Assembly (NCBI GenBank): GCA_030737835.1
Contig: CM060857.1
Location: 12,225,496-12,289,495 of the forward strand
From: Acorus gramineus
Taxonomy: Eukaryota > Streptophyta > Magnoliopsida > Acorales > Acoraceae
Reading direction: 5' to 3'
DNA: 64,000 bases
In this document: in pieces, positions 58,476 to 64,000 of the stretch
How positions within the stretch are numbered: the first letter of the stretch is position 1
Layout of the letters: every line of letters begins with the position of its first letter
Translations under genes and position numbers: made by a program
The notes under the pieces: model-generated
Seen by the model: the letters and a program-made list of their open reading frames with translations, nothing else
Database searches by the model: none
What the model was told of the DNA's origin: nothing

Positions 58476-61400
58476 AAAAATTTAAATCAAAGGAAAATGA
58501 ATCACTAATTTTTTTTTATTTTCCATAAAATTATTAAATACTCTAAATAATTGTACGAATTCGTTTGTATAATGTGTAAAAAAAAAAATTGTATGTGCTT
58601 TGTGTGAAGAATGTTTTTTAATGAGACAGAATATAAAAATGGCTATGCAACAAGTCGACGAAAGATTTACCAACCACAACTATGATTAATTAGGTGATCC
58701 AAGCTGACATGGCCAAGTAATAAAAGAACAAATAACCCATATTATCTTGGAAAGTGTGAGACTTTCATTTCTCACCCAAAATAATATGCATATCCACTCT
58801 AATAAATCAACAACTATTTGTTATTCAAGAATCCGGCTAATTTTAATTTGTTTATAATCTGTCAGTGCGTGAGTCTTGCAAAGGAGGATTTGTGTGCCTG
58901 GTATGTTTGATGAGGTCCCAATCTATTTCCAGGACACAAATTAAATAAAGCTATATAAGTTGAAAAATTGGAATGGCATGACACTGGCCAAGTTGTTCTT
59001 CGCAGTCCCATCTAGTCATTATCTCATCGTTAGCTCGTCTTGAAATTTGAAACACAGTGAAAATGATGGCAATAATATAGGCCCTGAACTGCAGCCCAAA
59101 CAAGTCACTTGACTGATTATATATCCCTTGGTGGAGTATAAAATTATTTTTTTCATGTTTAATGTGTACTAATTTATACTTCGTGTTTCATAATAGTAAG
59201 ATCTGTTGGATGCAATCCAGCCTCACAACCTCTTCTAGGATGAACGCACACAATAGGACATGCTACAATCACTCAATTGAATAAGATGAAACAGCAGCCA
59301 AGTAAAAAAAAAAAAACACAATGAAAGACAGCCCCTGTTTTTTTTTATGGTGAACCACACACGCATTTCTCCTGTTTCTTCTTCTTGTATTTCTTCACAT
59401 TTCAAGTTTACAAAATATGTGGATAGAAAGTAATTACATATCACATCAAGGTATTATATTTGACTATCTAAACTTTACCATAAACAAAATATTATGTGTC
59501 CACTACACATCAGACTAAATCTAAGCTTAAAGTCTAAGCACAGTTGGGAGGGGGCAACACATGCGATTAAAATATATCATTTTCTACTCATTAAAATCCA
59601 TTAATTGTAATGGCTTAATAATGCATTTGACAACATGTTTTGTGCATTAAATTTTCAGTGGTTTTTTCTGTTTTATTTGTTTTCTTTCGAGCTATGTTAT
59701 TCTTCTCCTTTCCTTACCTCATTGTCATTCGGTCATGTTCTTTCTTACTACAAGAATAGAAAATGACTACATTTGATTAAAAAAAAAACATGTTTGGAGA
59801 ATTTTTTTCTTCATAAAATAGCTTTCAAAACAACTTTTCACTGACCACACTTTCATTTAGAATTTTTTAAGGCTTTTTTTTTGTAATTGAATTTTTTTTC
59901 CCATCTAAAACTGGCTATTGTTAGAGACGTTCAAAAACGAATTTAAATTAAATATAATTCATATAAACAGAATCTTTAAAAGCTATCTAACTTGCCAAAT
60001 GAGTCAATGTCTTTGCAACTCTACAAATACATGATTTTTGATACTCTCGGATATTCGTATGATGAAAGTATCATCGACCTCGGCTTTGCACAGGATCTTA
60101 GCTGGCCATTCACTTTAACATGGAATTACTATTCTTTCTAAAAATAAAATGATATTTTCAATCAATGCTTCACCACGGATCTAATCATATATTACAAAAC
60201 AGTCCTGATCATGACACCACCAATTTAACCATATTCAAAGTTATTCAAAAAGATGACAAAGAGACATGACAATATATGCTCCCTTCCTCGAGCACATCTT
60301 ATACCCCATCCATTCATGAAAACAAAGTTGCATAAATTCTGTCCCCTGGGAATTTTCTTTACAAAGCCAGACATATCAATCAGAATCGGTCCTCGATGTA
60401 GGCGATGCATGTTAGAAATTTTTTTAAGGTGGGCCTACATATATCACATTATTAGACATTGTTGACTGTCAAATAAAAAATGAGTGGTGTTGATTATACT
60501 TATTCAATTGTGATTTAATTTTCTATAAGGTTAAATACACATCTCTTATGCACGTTCAATTACACGTGTATTAAGTGAGTACAAATTCAGTTTTTATATG
60601 TAGAAACCTATTAAGGACCCATTTATAATTCCAGTAATTATGATGGACAAATGCGGAATTTGGGTTGTATATATAAATGGTTGAGGTCTCCACTCCAAAC
60701 CCTAATTTCTCTTTCTCATACCCATACCATCATTGTGTGAGAGAAGGCAAAAGAGAAAGGGACTTGGAGATGGAAGACCTACCATCAGATCCTTAAAGTA
60801 ATGGTGACAAATACGCATATTATTGATTTTTCTTCATTGATGTGCATGACATCTAGAGGGTTTAAAGGTTTTATTGAAATCCCAACAATGAATGCTACCA
60901 TAGTACCACTTGGGGCCCTTGATAATGTACTTTTCTTCTTCATTTTTCTATTATTTTTAAATTATTGGGATTTTATTCTTTTAAAAAGAAGATCATTTTT
61001 TCTTTAACAAACTAACAAACCATACCTATAAAACAAGTAATAACAAATTAAAACAAACACCAAGATCTCTTTTTCTTACTGACATTTTTCAGTTAAGAAA
61101 AAAAAAATTAATAAGTTTTTCTTTCTTCTTATTTTTCAATTTTTTAAAAATTTTGATAATGATTTTATTGGGGTCTTATATTTAAAGTCAGCCTAGATTC
61201 CCATCCTATAATTATTTTTCAGGGCAGATCCTGACACTAGCACCTTCACAACACAAAGTGATGAGGAGGTTTCCACAAAGACATATATTATGAGCAAAGG
61301 CTTATTTGAGCATGGTTTGTATATTTTCTCTAACAAATTAATCTACGTGATTTTGATGTGGAATTCTCCTTCAGATGCTACATTTTAGTTATCTGAATAA

Positions 61401-62520
61401 ATAACTAGATATACTATATGGGCGGCGCCAATGCACTTGGATCATTCATGTGGTCGTAAAAGTATATGGAATCTCTAATCAACTATATAATCAATTGAAC
61501 AATTAAATATATGTTGGATCATAAAAAAATTGAATATGAATGCATTGAATACATTCGAGTATATTTTTCATTTTAGAATAAACTTGCAAAGTTGACTCCA
61601 ATAATGATTATTTGATTTTTCATACTTAATTGATTTTTTGATCTAAATAGAATTCATTGTAGAACTAAATTGATAAATTTTATTCCATGAGTGCGAAATC
61701 TTATTTCCCCCTAAATGCGTTAATTATTCAATTAAAAAGCCAGCCCTGCATAATTTCCCCAAAACATAAAAAAAAAAATTCAGTAAACCATGAAAGTCTT
61801 TGTGCATGTCTTTTTTTTGTTGTTCAGATTCGACTCTGCACATCTTAAATGTTAAAAATACATCTCACTTTACAAAATATGAATGCAAGGGACATGAAAT
61901 TTCCCCCCTTCTCATATGTTTGCATGCTCCTCCAATTTGCCCCTCCAATTTATAAATGAATTTGTTTGCACGTCTCTCTGTTTTGTACACCCCATTTGCG
62001 GAAAACTTCTTCTCATCAGATCACCTCTTCCTACTCGGTCCGCCACTCCTCTTCGTTGGCCATCCACTTCCTCCTCCTTGTCTTCTCTCACACACACGAC
62101 ATATCTCAACATATGTGGACATAGGAGATATGGAGGTATGCAAATGAAAAAATATTTTGTAAAGGAGGACATACAAACTTATAAATGGATCTTGGATTAT
62201 TATATCAATTTAAAGGGGGGTATGCAAACAGATTAAATGGTGCAAATAGAGGCATCCGTTTAATAAACATTTGATTGAGATCATTGGCAATTCTATATAT
62301 GTATCAAAACGTACCCCATGCACACCCACCTTCATGTGCTTAAAAATGTAACCATTCATACTAATATAAATAACGCCTAATCATTGTGTGATATATATTG
62401 AATTAGCTTAGCAAGAGACCTTCTCTACAAGATCCCAATCAATGGTTTTAGAATCTACACATGCAACTCACGTACCTTGGAATTTATGGTGTGAAAGTGT
62501 GACTGAAAATAAAGACCACC
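58476..62520. other. Intergenic DNA, no gene assigned
   Basis: AT-rich sequence with only short frames. A transcript-start-like patch at 60668-60790 has a TATA box (TATATATAAATGG), a CT-rich leader (CCCTAATTTCTCTTTCTC) and an ATG that opens only nine codons (60770); it may be an LTR fragment or non-coding transcript start. Nothing else was recognised. Confidence 0.4.
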
Positions 62521-62597
62521 GGCGGAGAATTCCGAAGGGATCGCAGTGATCCCTCGGAGAAAAGAATCAATGCGATCCCTTTGGAATCCTCCTCCGC
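62521..62597 (-). ncRNA. MIR393: MIR393 precursor hairpin
   Basis: Read on the minus strand, the 5' arm contains the miR393 sequence: 62585 to 62564 includes CCAAAGGGATCGCATTGAT in full, with T then C at positions 21-22 where common miR393 forms have C then C or U (from memory). The 3' arm holds the partner strand (ATCACTGCGATCCCTTCGGA, about 62551 to 62532), pairing with about four mismatches. The loop is short, about 12 bases (CTTTTCTCCGAG). miR393 directs cleavage of TIR1/AFB auxin-receptor mRNAs and dampens auxin signalling (family knowledge). A TATA box lies about 100 bases upstream. The mature strand, star strand and promoter together make this a probable functional gene. Confidence 0.93.
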
Positions 62598-62695
62598 CCG
62601 CCACCGCCGCCGCCTCATATTCTTTCTCTACTTGTTAATGAACTATATGTGTGTGTGTGTCTGATGGAGGCCTGGCTCTCTCTCTCTTTCTCTCA

Positions 62696-62705
62696 CTATT
62701 TATAG
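62696..62705 (-). promoter_or_regulatory. TATA box of the MIR393 gene
   Basis: The minus strand reads CTATAAATAG, a near-ideal plant TATA box. Transcription would begin near 62670 and pass through a GA/CT-rich stretch and a (GT)n run (62649-62661) before the hairpin. Confidence 0.75.
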
Positions 62706-63164
62706 AGAGAGATATATGAAGATGTAAGTTGAATTGGTGAAGGTGATGAGTGGTGGTTGGATGAACAAGCAGACAACTCGCTGGAATGACAAACTAACAA
62801 CTAGTCCCAGGAAATAAATAGGTCCCCACACAAAAATAAATTCAAAGAAAGATCTTTTCTCCTTTAATTCCAAGGGGACCACTGAATGGCCTTTTCTCTT
62901 TCCTTGGCATTTATAATGGAGAACCAACTTGGTAGTTTTTACTAGTCATGACTGTACAGAAAAGTCCAATTTTTTTGATGGTTTCTGATTGAGAGTTTTA
63001 CTGGTCGTGATTTTTTTACATAATAAAATTTAAAAACCATGATATTTAAAATTTAAAATTCATTTAAGATAATGTAAAAAATACGATGTCCAAAGTAACG
63101 TGATTCATGACCATGTTTCATAAAAACGTGATTATGAATCATATCTTCTATGTAAAAACAAGGG

Positions 63165-63895
63165 CAATTAATAAAAATAGCATCGTTTAAACTAATATTA
63201 ACAAAAATAGCATCTGATTGAAAATATTTGTAAAAAGTAGTACTGGTCATTGTTGACTAATTTTTTTTTTTTTTTTACATATGACGCCTCCAGTGATTTT
63301 GGGTTTTAAAGGAGGCGCTATATATATGCAGTGCCTCCTTTGTTTTTTTTTTGTTTTTTTGTTAAGATCACTACTTCTTCTCTTTTTTTTTTTTTTTTAC
63401 AATGGAGGCGTCATATATTTCTCCACCAAATCAAAAACCCTATCCTTAAAAATCTTCAATGATTTTCTCTTTCAATTTGAGCCATTAAATTTAATCAAAT
63501 AAATAAATCTTCCATGATTATCTTATCAACTAAATATATATTTTTTTAAAAAGAACTCAGTCCATTATCTTCCATGATTTTCTCTCTTTTGAATATATGT
63601 TAAAAAAAATATCAGCCATTAAAATTTAATTAAATAGAAATCTCAGCCGTTTAATTAAAAGAGAAGAAATAGTGATCTTAACGAAAAAATATTAAGGAGG
63701 TGCCGTATATATACAGTGCCTCCCTTTAAAATAAAAAATCACTGGAGGTATCCTATATATATGGCGCCATGAGTGTAAAAAAAAAATATGGTCAACCCTT
63801 ACCGATGTTAGTTTTTACAAATATTCTTCATCAACTGCTAGTTTTGCTAATATTGATTTAAATAATGCTATTTTTGTTAATTGACCTAAAAACAA
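63165..63895. mobile_element. Inverted-repeat element with GGAGGC/GCCTCC inner hairpins
   Basis: The left arm (AATTAATAAAAATAGCATCG, ATATTTGTAAAAAGTAGTAC, GACGCCTCCAGTGATTTT, GGAGGCGCTATATATATGC) is mirrored on the right (GCAGTGCCTCCC-type text, AAAATCACTGGAGGTATCC, TTTTTACAAATATTC, AATGCTATTTTTGTTAATTG). Arms are about 230 bp and the spacer about 250 bp. Each arm also has its own small hairpin around TATATATA closed by GGAGGC/GCCTCC. No coding content was found. Confidence 0.8.
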
Positions 63896-64000
63896 AATAT
63901 AAAAATCTAGATCAGTGCTGAGGTGGTAATGTTGATCTAGTCAACGTGGTCCCAAACCAAATATGACAATTAAAATTGGTCTAGGTTAATCTTGACTCTT

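Overview
This window is nuclear DNA from a flowering plant. The evidence is spliced genes with GT-AG introns, plant-specific families (a four-C2 MCTP, plant-type glutathione peroxidases, an AT-hook/PPC protein, an ATL-like RING-H2 protein), a miR393 hairpin, and AT-rich intergenic DNA packed with plant transposon debris. The species cannot be fixed from the sequence. No bacterial-type operons, CRISPR arrays, rRNA or tRNA genes were seen.

Layout. 1-7.1 kb: the 5' LTR and leader of a minus-strand LTR retrotransposon running off the left edge, then small non-autonomous elements. 7.1-15.4 kb: an MCTP gene whose long coding exon (11970-14984) is probably preceded by a 4.1-kb intron in the 5' leader. 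15.5-19.7 kb: a 1.8-kb MULE-like element, a hAT element and a decayed Tourist-like MITE. 20.0-22.8 kb: glutathione peroxidase A, six exons, with an N-terminal targeting extension. 24.0-24.5 kb: a single-exon RING-H2 gene on the minus strand. 26.8-27.0 kb: a relic copy of the 3' UTR of GPX-A. 28.1-30.9 kb: glutathione peroxidase B, same exon structure, without a usable start for the extension. 31.0-37.2 kb: a nested transposon stack centred on a 4.6-kb MULE-like element with a perfect 10-bp target-site duplication and a 409-bp tandem array. 38.5-42.0 kb: a five-exon AHL gene on the minus strand. 42.8-46.3 kb: hAT, fold-back and MITE elements. 47.3-54.2 kb: a 6.9-kb PIF/Harbinger-like element with TTA target duplications that carries a Myb/SANT protein and a small protein joining an RNase-H1-type hybrid-binding domain to a C-terminal membrane anchor. 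55.4-58.5 kb: a hAT element, a PPR-gene fragment arranged as an inverted repeat, and other repeats. 62.5-62.7 kb: a MIR393 gene on the minus strand with a TATA box. 63.2-63.9 kb: an inverted-repeat element.

The host genes do not form a pathway cluster. MCTP acts at ER-plasma membrane contacts and plasmodesmata, the two GPX genes are tandem paralogues in thiol-based peroxide removal, AHL is a chromatin/AT-DNA binding regulator, RING-H2 is a probable membrane E3 ligase, and miR393 represses TIR1/AFB auxin receptors. The most unusual material lies in the transposons: the Harbinger-like element with its cargo, MITEs that look like its deletion derivatives, and a MULE-like element whose tandem repeat contains an exon-like acidic segment.
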